A stretch of 64,000 nt of DNA from Elysia crispata (lineage: Eukaryota > Mollusca > Gastropoda > Plakobranchidae). Below, piece by piece: positions 1-11,787 of the stretch. The stretch's first letter is position 1. Every line of letters starts with the position of its first letter. The translations under genes were made by a program, and so were the position numbers. The stretch lies in NCBI GenBank assembly GCA_033675545.1, contig JAWDGP010001472.1, forward strand, positions 165,001-229,000, given 5' to 3'. The notes beneath the pieces were generated by a model. The model did no database searches and was not told the DNA's origin. It worked only from the letters and a program-made list of their open reading frames with translations.

Positions 1-968
1 TCTCTCTTTCTTTCTCCCCCACTCGTTCGTCCTCGTATAGAAATTTTGTTTTGTATAAATGGACGATATCATATATAAACTCAAATTCATAGCACTTCGT
101 ACATTATCATATAAATTTATCTCCACTTTTGTCTGAAAGAACGAGAAGGACAGAAGCACACAAAGAGATAAGGAGAGAAAGAGAGAGGAGAAAGAAAATA
201 GGAATTGAGAGTGTGTTTTGAAGATAGAATACAGAAATAGTTTGATACAGAGTGAAAGAGAGAGAGAGATAGAAAGAGCGCGGAACGAAGTGCGACAAAG
301 AGAAAAAAAGAGGAAGAGACACAGAGAGTGAGAGAGAGAGAGAGGAGGACGACGAGGAGGAATGAGACACATAGGAGTAAAGCAAGGAGATAAGAGACAG
401 CATGGAGGTGAGAGACAGAGAAGGAGATATAAAAGGCGGTAACTGAGTGGGAGAGAGGAAGGAAAAGATACAGAGAGAGGAGGGATGAGATAGAGAGAGA
501 GAGTGACTCAGAGAGGCGGGAGAAAAAGAGAAAAAAATAGGCAGAAAGGAGCGAGGTGGAAGGTGGAGAGAGTGGGGAGAAAAAGAGACAAAGAAGGAGA
601 GAGAATGAGAGAGAGACAGACAGACAGAGGATGAGGAAGTTTGAGGAGTCCGATAGAAAGGCAAATTAATGGTATACAAAGTCTATCAAGCAGGAGGATA
701 GAAAAAATGACAGACAAATACATCCATAACATTCAGGGAATAAGAGACAGACAGTCAGAGATCGATTGAGAGTGACAGAGACAGAGAGACAGACAAAGAA
801 AGGAAGAAAGATACAATCAGAGACAAACAATTATGGAGATTGAAAGAGAGGCTGAGCGCAGAGTAAGACAAGAAGACATTAATAATAGAGAGATAAATAG
901 TAATGAAAAAAAATCAGTGTTAGCTAGATACAGATAGTGAAAACGAGAGAGAAAGAATAAGGAGAAAG

Positions 969-1021
<53 letters not shown>
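1..1021. repeat. purine-rich GA tract with pure (GA)n microsatellite
   Basis: The first kilobase is strongly purine-biased, with many GAGA, GACAGA and GGAGA runs. It ends in an almost pure (GA)n run at about 972-1021. Open frames on the complementary strand are only Ser/Leu-rich translations of this low-complexity sequence, so no gene is called. Confidence 0.9.
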
Positions 1022-1023
<2 letters not shown>

Positions 1024-1445
1024 TATTCTGATTTTTAGCACTGATTATCGACGCCAGTGAAGAAATCCCAGGCGGTAAGCGATCACACCTGGATAAAACT
1101 GTTGTCACGGTGCGCCACAGGCACGTTTCTTGTCTCTTCGTTCTGATTCTGTCACGAATATGGCATGTCAACTGAGACAATCGTACACCGACCTTTTTTT
1201 TCTAATTATTTCTTTACCTGTTCATGTCTATAACTTTTCTAGAAATGAACCTCCAAGTCAATATGTCTCTGAATTAAAATCTGATAGGTAAGCTTAGGCT
1301 TAGGCTGTTGTCAGGTTTTCACTTTTTTATATTTAAAAATCTTTAAGTTGGGATTGTGGTTACAACAACAACAACGTCACTAAGAGGTTTACGGTTTAGT
1401 TTATAAACAAAGATTTTCTTCTAGCTTTCTAGCTGACCCATTTCA

Positions 1446-2340
1446 ATTTTTACCCTAGCCTAAAAACTCACCTGGTGGAATATTCAATTTTGTTTATCCT
1501 AGTCTAAAAACTCTCCTGGTGAAGTGTGAAAATTTGCTTACCCTATGCTAAAAAAATTCCTTGTGAAGTGTTCAAATCTGTTAACGCTAGTCTAATAACT
1601 ATCCTGGTGAAGTGTTCAAATCTGTTAACCCTCAAATTTCTTTACCCTAGTCTAAAAATTCTCCTGGTGAAGTGATAAGATCTGTTTACCCTAGTCTAAA
1701 CAACTCTCCTGGTGAAGTGTGAAAATTTGCTTACCCTATGCTAAAAAAATTCCTTGTGAAGTGTTCAAATCTGTTAACGCTAGTCTAAAAACTATCCTAG
1801 TGAAGTGTTCAAATCTGTTAACCCTCAAATTTCTTTACCCTAGTCTAAAAAATTCTCCTGGTGAAGTGATAAGATCTGTTTACCCTAGTCTAAACAACTC
1901 TCCTGGTGAAGTGATAAAATTTTTTTACCCTGGTATAAACAACTCTCCTGGTGAAGTGATAATATCTGTTTACCCTAGTATAAACAACTCTCCTGGTGAA
2001 GTGATAAAATTTGTTTACCCTAGTCTAAAAAACTCTCCTGGTGAAGTGATAAAATTTGTTTGCCCTAGTCTAAAAACTTTCCTGGTGAAGTGTTCAAATC
2101 TATTTACCCTAATCTAAAAACTTTCCTGGTGAAGTGTGAAAATCTGTTCACCCTAGTCTAAAAACTCTCCCGGTGAAGTGATAAAATTTGTTTGCCCTAG
2201 TCTAAAAACTTTCCTGGTGAAATGTTTAATCTATTTATCCTAGTCTAAAAGTTCGCCTGGTGAAATGATAAAACTTGTTAACTCTTATTTAAAAAAAAAC
2301 TTTCCTGATGAAGTGTGTAAATCTGTTTCCTCTGGTCTAA
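1446..2340. repeat. minisatellite, 44-46 bp units with a 193-bp higher-order repeat
   Basis: About 18 diverged units follow the pattern 'ACCCTAGTCTAAAAACTCT' then 'CCTGGTGAAGTGTTCAAATC'. Unit spacing, measured from CTAGTCTAA to CTAGTCTAA, is about 44-46 bp, with one 60-bp unit. A block starting at 1519 is repeated almost exactly at 1712, a 193-bp tandem duplication of four units. The 132-residue open frame on the + strand is a repeat translation and not a gene. Confidence 0.92.
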
Positions 2341-2373
2341 AAACTCGCTTGGTGAAGAGCTCAAAATTGTTCA

Positions 2374-3300
2374 TCTAGTCTTCAATCTCTCCAGCTGAAT
2401 TGCTGAAATAAGCCTAGTTTATCTAGTCTTCAATCTCTCCAGCTGAATTGCTGAAATAGGCATAGTTTATCTAGTCTCATATCTCTCCAGCTGAATTGCT
2501 GAAATAAGCCTAGTTTATCTAGACTCCAGTCTCTCCAGCTGAATTGATGAAATAAGCCTAGTTCATCTAGTCTCCAATCTCTTCAGCTGAATTGCTAAAA
2601 TAAGCCTAGTTCATCTAGTCTCCAATCTCTCCAGCTGAATTGCTGTAATAAGCCTAGTTCATTTAGTCTCCAATCTCTCCAGCTGAATTGCTGTAATAAG
2701 CCTAGTTCATCTAGTCTCCAATCTCCCCAGCTGAATTGCTGTAATAAGCCTAGTTCATCTAGTCTCCAATCTCTCCAGCTGAATTGTTGAAATAAGCCTA
2801 GTTCATCTAGTCTCCAATCTCTCCAGCTGAATTGCTGTAATAAGCCTAGTTCATCTAGTCTCCAATCTCTTCAGCTGAATTGCTAAAATAAGCCTAGTTC
2901 ATCTAGTCTCCAATCTCTCCAGCTGAATTGCTGTAATAAGCCTAGTTCATCTAGTCTCCAATCTCTTCAGCTGAATTGCTAAAATAAGCCTAGTTCATCT
3001 AGTCTCCAATCTCTCCAGCTGAATTGCTAAAATAAGCCTAGTTCATCTAGTCTCCAATCTCTCCAGCTGAATTGCTGTAATAAGCCTAGTTCATCTAGTC
3101 TCCAATGTCTCCAGCTGAATTGCTAAAATAAGTCTAGTTCATCTAGTCTCCAATCTCTCCAGCTAAATTGCTGTAATAAGCCTAGTTCATCTAGTCTCCA
3201 ATCTCTCCAGCTGAATTGTTGAAATAAGCCTAGTTCATCTAGTCTCCAATCTCTCCATGTGAATTGCTGAAGTAGGCTAGTTCATCTAGTCGACGATCTC
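2374..3300. repeat. minisatellite, 48-bp units (~19 copies)
   Basis: The consensus is 'GTCTCCAATCTCTCCAGCTG' followed by AATTGCTGTAATAAGCCTAGTTCATCTA, with exact 48-bp spacing (for example 2378 and 2426). The array starts where the 44-46 bp array ends and shares its CTAGTCT and TGAA-TG-T core. The two arrays therefore look like descendants of one ancestral unit. Confidence 0.93.
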
Positions 3301-4159
3301 TTCAGCTGAAATTGAACATCCTATTCTATTAACTCTCTTGTTCAACTGCTTCAATTGTTCATCTTTTTTCGCTATATCTGCGGAGATAAACCTAATTATT
3401 CTAGTTAACTATCTTTGTAGGTGAACGGTTGAGTTGTACACCATACTCGCCACATGAAATGCAATGTACAGAAATTGCTCTTCGCAGCCTGCTATTTTGA
3501 GGAAACTGCCGAACTCCTCTCGTTCAGTTTATTTGTTCGCTTGTTTGTTTGTTTCATATACATTCTGCTCAGTTGAACATTATGGGACTGTGCATGATGA
3601 AAGTATAGCTCCACAATGTCTTAGCTCAGCACGCAGAAGCAAGATGCAGATCTCTCCAGCTAGCTCGAGTGGAGTAAAGTCTAGAGATCAACAGTCCAAG
3701 TAATGTGACACCAGCCCACCTCACCCTTCCCTTGGGCTATGGAACTTGCCGCAGTCCATAAAACTTGGAGATATTTGCTCTTTGTCGGCAAGCCTAATTT
3801 TAATTCTTGTTTCGCAATTTTATTCGCAATCTCGAATTTCAGTCCATGGCGCAATAAGTTCCAATTTTATTCAACATATACTTTGAACCAAAAAGGAGAG
3901 AAAACCTGAATGAGCCATTTTTTTTTTTTTTTTTTGGGCTGATATTGCAAAAAGTGGACGTATTTATCCGTATTCAGTGATATGATTTGTACCAACCTGT
4001 GATCGAGCTTTGGAAGTCGACGATAATATTTGATGTCTCAGTTTCTCATGTTTTTATTAAATTAAGCAATTCAGGTTAGACCTAAACAGGTGAAGTCTTA
4101 TTTGTTCAATTGAACTATTACTTTCAAACTCTTAACACCTCTCTCTCTTCTCTCTCCCT

Positions 4160-4220
<61 letters not shown>

Positions 4221-5638
4221 CTCTTCCTCTCACCATCTCTTATCCCTATCTGCATCTCTTGCGTTCTATATTAGTGTGAAATTCTATCAAGATTTCCCCA
4301 TAAATAAATCTACATAATTATTACTCTTCATCTCTTGGTCTTTTGATTAAATTATCCCTTGGTTAATCTTTCGATCTTGTGGTCTTCATTGTGTATTTGT
4401 TTATTTGCTTGTATAGGGTGTGAGAAATTCCATCGTCTAGTTTAAGATGCCATGACGACATTAACCATTCATAATGATTGTTCAATCTTTACCTGTTTGT
4501 GTGTCCAAGGAGATAGGACGTGTCTACAAATTAACCCTCCGCCATAGACCGGAATCCTGTGTAGTCCACCTCGTCGTTAACCGAGCTAATATTTAGTCTG
4601 AACTTAATCCGCCGTGGATTGTTTGGAAGTTCCTTCCGGCTCAAGATCTGATCAGCCTGGAGTTTAATGATCTGAGGAGGCGATCTCCAGCCACAAGTGA
4701 TTCCATAAAAGAACAATCTCCAGAAAATCTAGAGTGAACTGACTTCTTCCACCATAAACTAAATACTGAACAAGGAAATCTCTCATGATGATATAAAAAC
4801 ATACTTGACATTACAATCTCAAGGTAGATGGAAAATAAGGCCAAAGATCTTGGTTTAAAAGACGCTGCGGTAACGAAAAGGATTTAGTCAAGAACATTGT
4901 ATCGTTTATGTTTGTCAATTTTGTCTGCGATTGTCGGACCAATTTCTGAGAACTCTTTGTAAACAACCATACGAAATATCAATATTAAGTATGTATTCAG
5001 TATTTCACACTGATCTTCCAATCAATGGAAGAATGTCAGTTACTTTATATTTCGCTTTAATTCACCCTTTTATATAACTCCACAAAAAGTATTAACAATA
5101 AAGGGGTCTTTAAATGAGCATGTTCTTTTTTATCCCAGCAATGTTGAGTGGGGACCTTCTAAAATATGCTGGGCATATATCAAACTGTCATAACGAACAT
5201 GGGATTGCATGAATTAACATACTTTTTTTTAAATCATTTATTATTTTTGGAACCGAAGGCAGAGTTAAAAGATTTACCACTCCACAGTCGGCGCTATCCA
5301 TGTCACGCGAAATAACTCTATTTTAATATTGTTCCATGTTTACAGTAATTGTTTGTTTGTTTTTTTGATTTTGTTCTTTCTTTTTACATCAATGTATACT
5401 TTTTTGCCGTACTTAAGATTTGTTGTATTGTTTCCAAATGCCAATCTGGCAAGTCTGTATGAGAGGAACTCTTCACTATTGAAAGTGAAGTGGATGAATT
5501 CATCATTGGGAGATTGGGAATAAAAGTCGTTTTGATTTTTCAACCGTCTTGTCCGTTTATACCCAAGTTCTGCCTGAATCATATTGATTATTATAGTCAT
5601 ATCTTTAACACAAATCTAAAAACATAACAAGATTGAGG
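3301..5638. other. no gene recognised; contains a (TC)n microsatellite
   Basis: I see no convincing coding exon or transposon end here. A (TC)n microsatellite lies at about 4138-4240. The rest is AT-rich unique-looking sequence with only short chance open frames. Confidence 0.6.
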
Positions 5639-5643
5639 GACAT
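5639..5643. repeat. 5-bp target-site duplication of outer LTR element B (GACAT)
   Basis: GACAT immediately precedes the 5' LTR and is repeated at 15487-15491, immediately after the 3' LTR. A 5-bp duplication is typical of Ty3/gypsy integration. Confidence 0.9.
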
Positions 5644-5877
5644 TGTAATGAATGGGACATAATTGTCTAATACTTTAATTGCTGTAGTTATGACTCATCA
5701 CTGTTGTGCTCCTTTATAATTGTTATGTTCCTTATGATTGTCTTAAGAGTAGTTTGCCCTTGTAATCTTCCTGTTGTATACGTCTCCTCCTAAAGAGCCG
5801 GTTGGCTTGAGCGGTCACAGAATAAAGGCATGGAAGTCAATCTATTGTTGGATTTGTCTCTATACGAATAATCCATA
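5644..5877 (+). repeat. 5' LTR of element B
   Basis: The LTR is 234 bp and begins TGTAATGAATGGG. It matches the 3' LTR at 15253-15486 with one difference that I could find (T/C in GGAAGTCAAYCTATTG). It contains a TATAA-like motif near 5713 (CTTTATAATT) and an AATAAA polyadenylation signal at 5821-5826. It ends CCATA rather than the usual CA; this boundary is set by the flanking duplication. Confidence 0.93.
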
Positions 5878-5889
5878 TTGGCGATGAGC
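5878..5889 (+). promoter_or_regulatory. primer-binding site of element B
   Basis: TTGGCGATGAGC follows the 5' LTR directly. The TGGCGA start fits pairing with the CCA end of a tRNA. I could not name the tRNA from memory. Confidence 0.6.
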
Positions 5890-6053
5890 AAAATCATATT
5901 CCAAGACCTTGTGAGCGCAAGAGGGAAATAGTATTTTGTGTTTATTTCCGTGATTCTCATGAATTTTCGGAGCTGTACTAAGTTAGGTGTTAGCGGCCAA
6001 CACAGAGCCATAGAGCTAGAGCCAGAAAGGTTTAGAGTAGAGAGGTGATCATT

Positions 6054-6715
6054 ATGGCTAGTATAATAGGGTCAGTTTCTCCTTTCAATGAAACAGAGGA
6101 TACTTGGCAAGCATATGCCGAACGACTAGAACATTTCTTTTTGGCTAATGAAATAGATTCAGAAGCTAAAAAGCGAGCTGTTCTTCTGAGCTCTATGGGC
6201 GTTGAGCCATACAAGTTACTGAGTAATCTAGTCGCTCCTAGGAAGGCAGGAGAGTGTTCCTACACAGAAATAGTGGATGTTTTGAAAAACCATCACAACC
6301 CCCGTCCCTCAACCATTGTGCAGAGATTCAAGTTCAACATACGTGTGCGTGGTGCTAGTGAAAGCATAAGACCTTTCGTTGCTGAACTAAAGAAGTTAAG
6401 TGAATTCTGTGAGTACAATGACAGTCTAGAAGAGATGTTGAGAGATAGATTAGTATGTGGCATTAACAACAGACGCATACAACAAAGACTGTTATCTGAA
6501 CGCAGTTTAACATTTGCTAAGGCTCTCGATATTGCGCACGCAATGGAAGCAGCAGCAGAGGGCATAGAGGACCTATCTGATCATATAACAGACAAGGTAT
6601 GCGCTATGAAACATCACAGAACTACAGCAGCGAAGCCTAGATCCACTACTTCAGATACAGTACGTTATCGTTGTGGTGGGCCACATGCTGACAGTAGATG
6701 TAGATTCAAGGACAG
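6054..6715 (+). pseudogene. gag: gag region of element B (interrupted by element A)
   Basis: The frame starts at the ATG at 6054 and encodes a Ty3/gypsy-type gag: an N-terminal 'FNETEDTWQAYAERLEHFF' region and the capsid-like 'RDRLVCGINNRRIQQRLL'. It then enters the zinc-knuckle region (CGGPH...C). Element A enters at 6716; the second, canonical knuckle (C-Y-K-C-x4-H-x4-C) resumes at 11788 in the same frame. The first knuckle is degenerate: its first Cys position reads Arg, and only three residues separate the remaining Cys from His. Confidence 0.85.
6711..6715. repeat. 5-bp target-site duplication of nested element A (GACAG)
   Basis: GACAG directly before the 5' LTR of A is repeated at 11783-11787, directly after its 3' LTR. 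Removing A and one copy restores the reading frame of the host element's gag zinc-knuckle region. Confidence 0.93.
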
Positions 6716-6896
6716 TGTGATGTATTATGCATTATTACTTAGTAACTAGCTATAGTTTATAAATACGAATTATGTGAAAGCATCCAAGAACGATGAAAAC
6801 TTTACAGAAATAAATACTCCTACTTCCGGTTGCTATAAACATGTCTCTTGGTCCTTTATCTTATTGTTTGTGAACCCACAATCTCGAACCATCACA
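6716..6896 (+). repeat. 5' LTR of element A
   Basis: The LTR is 181 bp, starting TGTGATGTATTATGC and ending ACCATCACA (TG...CA). It differs from the 3' LTR at 11602-11782 at four positions that I could find. It contains a TATA-like TTTATAAATA near 6756 and AATAAA at 6809-6814. Confidence 0.94.
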
Positions 6897-6897
6897 G

Positions 6898-6911
6898 TGG
6901 CGACGAGGATG
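6898..6911 (+). promoter_or_regulatory. primer-binding site of element A, tRNA-Ser(GCT)
   Basis: TGGCGACGAGGATG begins one base after the 5' LTR. It is the complement of the 3' end (CATCCTCGTCGCCA) of animal tRNA-Ser(GCT) as I remember it, a 14-base match. Confidence 0.8.
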
Positions 6912-7083
6912 TTTCAGAAAACATTTAATCATTTACACATATAAACAGTCCATTCTTTTTCCCAGTCTGGTGATTTCTTTAAATCTAGATCTAGATGTCT
7001 TGAGAATCCATTCAGCTCAAAACGTACTTTGAAGCCATTCATAGATTGTGACCTTCGATCTAGATCTTCAAAAATCCTACACA

Positions 7084-10000
7084 ATGCCCAAACCAGACAA
7101 CTTTAATGAGGCTATAGAGTCTTTCACCAATTATAAAGAGCGATTAGATGCCTATTTTCTGGCCAATGACATTGCTCAGGCCAAACAAAGTGTTGTTCTT
7201 CTTTCCGCATTGGGACCCAAAGTGTATGGTATTTTACGATCACTGACTGCACCAGACCTGCCAACGACAAAGTCTTACAACCAATTGTGTCAAATTCTTT
7301 CTACACATTATTGCCCTAAGCCTCTAGAAATAATGGAAAGATATAAAAATTCATAAGCGTAACCAACAGCAGGCAGAATCTATTACAGACTATATAGCTG
7401 CCATCAAGAAACTGTCTGAACACTGTAACTTTGGTGAGACACTCCTCACATCTCTACGTGACAGATTCGTCTGTGGTCTTAGTGATGTTGCCATTCAGAA
7501 ACGTCTCCTTCAAGAGAGGGACCTGACCTTTGATAATGCCACAAACATGGCTCTGGCTATGGAAACAGCCCATCATGACGCCGGAGAAATACAGGGATCA
7601 ACATCTTCACCACTCCATGTTATGCCATCCATGCACCCCAAAAGAAAACATAAAGATCAGCAGTTTCCACCTTGCCTCTCTTGCGGCAAGACAAACCATA
7701 AACGCCAAGACTGCTTCTTTAAAGATGCAGTATGCAACACGTGCAAAAAGAAGGGGCATCTCAGCCAAGTATGTAGAGGAAAGAAAAAAAGGACAGACCA
7801 ACCAAATCCAAAACCAAAATTAAATTACTCTAATAACGCCTCTCACAAGGTTCGTCAAGTACCAGTACATGAAATGAGCGAGGATCAGTTCACATTGGAT
7901 CTATTCAACTTTGACTCTGGTTCAAAAATTATTCAGAAAATCACCATGAATAAAGTTCCAGTACAGATGGAACTAGACACAGGCTCAGCGCTCTCCTTAA
8001 TGACGATAACTGACTTTAAGTCTGTCTTTCAAAAAGAACCCAAACTTACGTCTACGAATGTCAGACTCAGGACTTACACAGGGGAAATAATCCAACCTCT
8101 TGGCAAAACTTCAGTCAAAGTTAGCACCAACAACCAGGAGAAGCAATTAGACATATACATCCTGAAGAAGGGAAGCAATCCAATATTAGGCAGAGACTGG
8201 CTATCTCATATTAAGATCGACTGGCCAGAAGTCAAGAAAATGGATCAGTCATACTATGATACAACCGCATTCCAAAAAAAATTCACAGAATTGTTTGCTG
8301 ATGGAATTGGCAGAGTGAGAGATCATGAAGCAACCTTGAAATTAAAAGAAAACTCCGCACCAAAATTCTTGAAAGCCAGATATGTCCCGTTCTCAATCAA
8401 ACCAAAGGTTGAGAAAGCACTCGATGACCTTGAAAGACAAGGCATCATCAGCAAAGTTTCTCACAGCGATTGGGCAACACCAATTGTTCCGGTCGTAAAG
8501 GCATCAGGTGACATACACATCTGTGGAGACTTCAAAGTCACGATTAACCCAGTTCTTCAAGCTGAACAGTACACCCTCCCAAGACTGGACGAAATGATCT
8601 CCTCCTTACAGCAAGGAAGGAAATTTTCTAAAATCGATCTACGGCAAGCGTACTTTCAACTGCCTCTAGATGAAGCCTCTAAGCAACTTACTACTATCAA
8701 CACTAGCAAAGGACTATACGTCTTCAACAGATTGGTCTTTGGCATAACGTCATCACCAGCAATTTGGCAGAAAACTATAGACCAGGTTCTTATAGGTCTG
8801 CAAGGAGTCCTCTGTAACCAAGATGATATGATTGTATTTGGCAAGACAGATGAAGAGCACCATACAAATCTTACCAAAGTTCTTCAGAGACTTCAAGACT
8901 ACGGAATACGTGCAAACCGTGCCAAATGCTCATTCTACAGAGATGAAGTCATCTCCTGTGGCATCAAAATAAGCAAAAATGGCCTTCACAAAACAGAAGA
9001 CAAGATCAAAGCAGTTCAAGATGCACCAAAATCCACAAATAAATCAAACCTAAGGTCATTTTTAGGTTTAGCCAACTAATATCACAAATGGCTTCCCAAT
9101 ATTTCCACCATATCAAAACCACTGTACAACTTACTGCAGAACGATACACCATATAAGTGGTCAGACCAATGTCAAACAGCTTTCGACACCATAAAGAACA
9201 TGGTCGCTTCTGACTTAGTGCTTACCCATTACGATCCTGAACTACCTCTGAGCCTTGCGACTGATGCATCACCTTATGGCATAGGAGCAGTTTTGTCTCA
9301 TACAACGACCGAGGGAGAGAAACCAATAGCCTTTGCCTCGCGCACACTGTCGAAAGCAGAACAAAACTACTCCCAATTAGACAAGGAAGCTCTGGCTATC
9401 GTCTGGGCCGTAAAAAAGTTCTTCTTCTACACCTGTGGTCGACATTTCACTTTGATCACTGACCACCAACCACTAAAATACATTTTCAGTCCAGACAAGG
9501 GCATTCCGGCCATGTCAGCGGCCAGACAACAGAGATATACAGCATTTCTCTCGGGATTTGATTACTCAATTGAATATGGCACCTGCAAAGCGAATGCAAA
9601 CGCTGATAGTCTTTCCAGACTTCCTCTGAAGGATCAATGGGGAATAGAAGAAGATGCGAATGACCTCTTCTACAAGGAAGTATTGGACTCAGCTCCTGTC
9701 AGTTCAATCACTATCGCAAGAGAATCACGACATGACACTATTCTATCTCAAGTTATTAATTTCATAAAAAATGACAGCTGGCCAAACCAGATATCTGTGG
9801 AACTAAGAAGCTACCACAACATACTACAGGAACTTACGGTTCAACAAGACTGTCTCTTGTGGGGATACAGAGTTGTTCCACCATCCAAGCTATGCCCATT
9901 AATCTTACAAACGCTTCATACTGGACACCTAGGTATCGCAAAGATGAAAAATTTTGCTAGAAACTATGTCTGGTGGCCTGCTATGGACAAGGACATTGAA

Positions 10001-11065
10001 ATGATCGCCAAAAGCTGCAGTAGATGTGCCATGTCACAGCCTGATCCACTTCACGCACCACTTCATCCATGGCAATGGCCTGAAAAACCATGGCAACGGA
10101 TCCACATTGATTTTGCTGGACCCTTCATGAGCTCCATGTTTCTTATAGTAGTGGATGCTCATTCGAAATGGATTGAGATCATACCAACATCGAGTACAAC
10201 ATCATCAGCTACAATCAATATTCTCAGTACCATATTTGCAAGATTTGGCCTACCAGAACACTTGGTCTCTGACAATGGTGCACAATTTACATCAGAAGAA
10301 TTTGCAACTTTTGTCAGGAGCAATGGCATCAAGCACACCAAGACAGCGCCTTATCATCCTGCAACTAACGGACTTGCAGAACGCATGGTACAAACGTTTA
10401 AGTCAGCTATGAAATCAGCTAAAGACGACAAGGGTAATGTTTACACAAAACTTGCCAGATTCCTACTTGCCTATAGAAACTCACCTCACTCCACGACTGG
10501 TGAGACCCCAGCATCTCTCATGTTTGGAAGAAAGCTCCGAACCAAAATTGATCAGGCACTCCCTGATATCAAGACGAAAGTGTCATCCAACCAATCAGAC
10601 CAAGTCAAGTCTCATTCACAAGCTGCACTGCGTCTCTTTAACATTGGAGATAAAGTCCTCGTTAGAGACTACAGACAACACCAGAGATGGCAACATGGGA
10701 CTATTTCTGCCCAAACTGGATCTCGCAGCTATGAGGTGGAGATTGCACCTGGAGTGATCTGGCGACGGCACTGTGACCAAATAATTCACACATCATCAAG
10801 CACCAGCTCTTCAACCACTCCAGAGCCCATCCTGCCTCCTATTAATCCTAATCTTCAACGCACACTTGTGCAAAACCCAAGTTCAGAGGCAAAATCTCCG
10901 CCAACTCCACCTCAGACCATGCTTCCTCCCATGGTCAACGATAGGGCTGAGCAAGAGTCGTCGCCCTCACCCTCGCCCCCTGACACACAGTCTCGGGTAC
11001 ACAATCACACAACACGCACTAGAAGTGGTCGCGTTGTCAAAGTTCCCGCCAGATACACAGACTAG
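7084..11065 (+). pseudogene. gag-pol: gag-pol of element A
   Basis: Gag starts at the ATG at 7084 and runs to a stop at 7354-7356. An extra or missing base in the A run at 7345-7349 moves the frame, which then stays open to 11065 except for one TAA at 9077-9079. In order, it shows capsid-like gag, two perfect CCHC knuckles (C-x2-C-x4-H-x4-C, about 7676-7775), protease DTGS (about 7975), reverse transcriptase (about 8380-8860), RNase H (TDASPYGIGAVLSH, 9260), integrase HHCC and DDE motifs (DNGAQF, NGLAERMVQTFK) and a C-terminal basic 'RSGRVVKVPARYTD'. The reverse transcriptase catalytic box reads NQDD in place of the usual Y-x-D-D, so the enzyme is probably inactive. Confidence 0.93.
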
Positions 11066-11586
11066 GCATGTTTTATTACAAGGGATGTGCAGCGACAACT
11101 AACACATTGTAACACACCACATTTTTTTTACACTAATTATTTAGGTTCATTAAGCTACTAGAGCTTTCGCCAAAAAAGGCTCTTCTATTTGTTTCTCTTT
11201 TGAATTATTAAATTTTTCAATCACACTTATTCCGAGGAACGAATGATGTCTCAAGTCCAAGTTGACTTTGAACTTTGAACATTATCCTCCCATGGACATT
11301 TTATTTAATTTCAAACCTATCAATATCAAATTACTTTCTATGTTATCTTTTGACATTGTTTATTAAATTTAATTAAAAATATGTACTTGAATAATACACT
11401 ATATTCTTCAACTTTCAACACTCCAAGTAAAAAGTTAATTCACTACTATTTTTCTTTTAACCCATAATAAAGAATACTTACATGTTCTTAAAATATTACA
11501 GTAAACTAATATTAAAAAAAAAAAAAAAATGGATGACATGTCCATCCAGGTGTATATTTTATGTAGGATATCATTTTTTTTTTCGC
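11066..11586 (+). other. 3' untranslated region of element A
   Basis: This is AT-rich non-coding sequence between the end of pol and the polypurine tract, with poly-A (about 11514-11529) and poly-T runs. No second open frame such as env is visible. Confidence 0.75.
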
Positions 11587-11601
11587 GGAGAGGAGAGGAT
11601 A
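11587..11601 (+). promoter_or_regulatory. polypurine tract of element A
   Basis: The purine-rich GGAGAGGAGAGGATA lies directly before the 3' LTR, at the position of plus-strand priming in LTR elements. Confidence 0.75.
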
Positions 11602-11782
11602 TGTGATGTATTATGCATTATTACTTAGTAACTAGCTATAGTTTATAAATACGAATTATGTGAATGCATCCAAGGACGATGTAAACTTTACAGAAATAAA
11701 TACTCCTACTTCCGGTTGCTATAATCATGTCTCTTGGTCCTTTATCTTATTGTTTGTGAACCCACAATCTCGAACCATCACA
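11602..11782 (+). repeat. 3' LTR of element A
   Basis: This 181-bp copy of 6716-6896 has four substitutions. It is followed at once by the GACAG duplication and by the resumed gag frame of element B. Confidence 0.94.
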
Positions 11783-11787
11783 GACAG

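Larger units (their letters stand above)
6716..11782 (+). mobile_element. Ty3/gypsy LTR retrotransposon A (nested inner element)
   Basis: This is a 5067-bp element with 181-bp LTRs, a primer-binding site matching tRNA-Ser(GCT), a gag-pol reading frame, a polypurine tract and a GACAG duplication. It lies inside gag of element B in the same orientation. The coding region has one 1-nt frameshift and one in-frame stop, and the reverse transcriptase active-site box is altered. A tRNA-Ser primer and a single gag-pol frame are typical of Mag-lineage elements. Confidence 0.95.

Noticed and set aside
107-1180. Ser/Leu-rich open frames on the - strand
   Set aside because: They are translations of the GA-rich low-complexity tract, with no domain, splice logic or complexity.
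1719-2117. 132-codon open frame with repeated NSPGEV
   Set aside because: It lies wholly within the 44-46 bp minisatellite and reads the repeat units.
1446-3300. CRISPR-like array
   Set aside because: The units are contiguous, with no unique spacers, and the context is an animal genome; it is a minisatellite.
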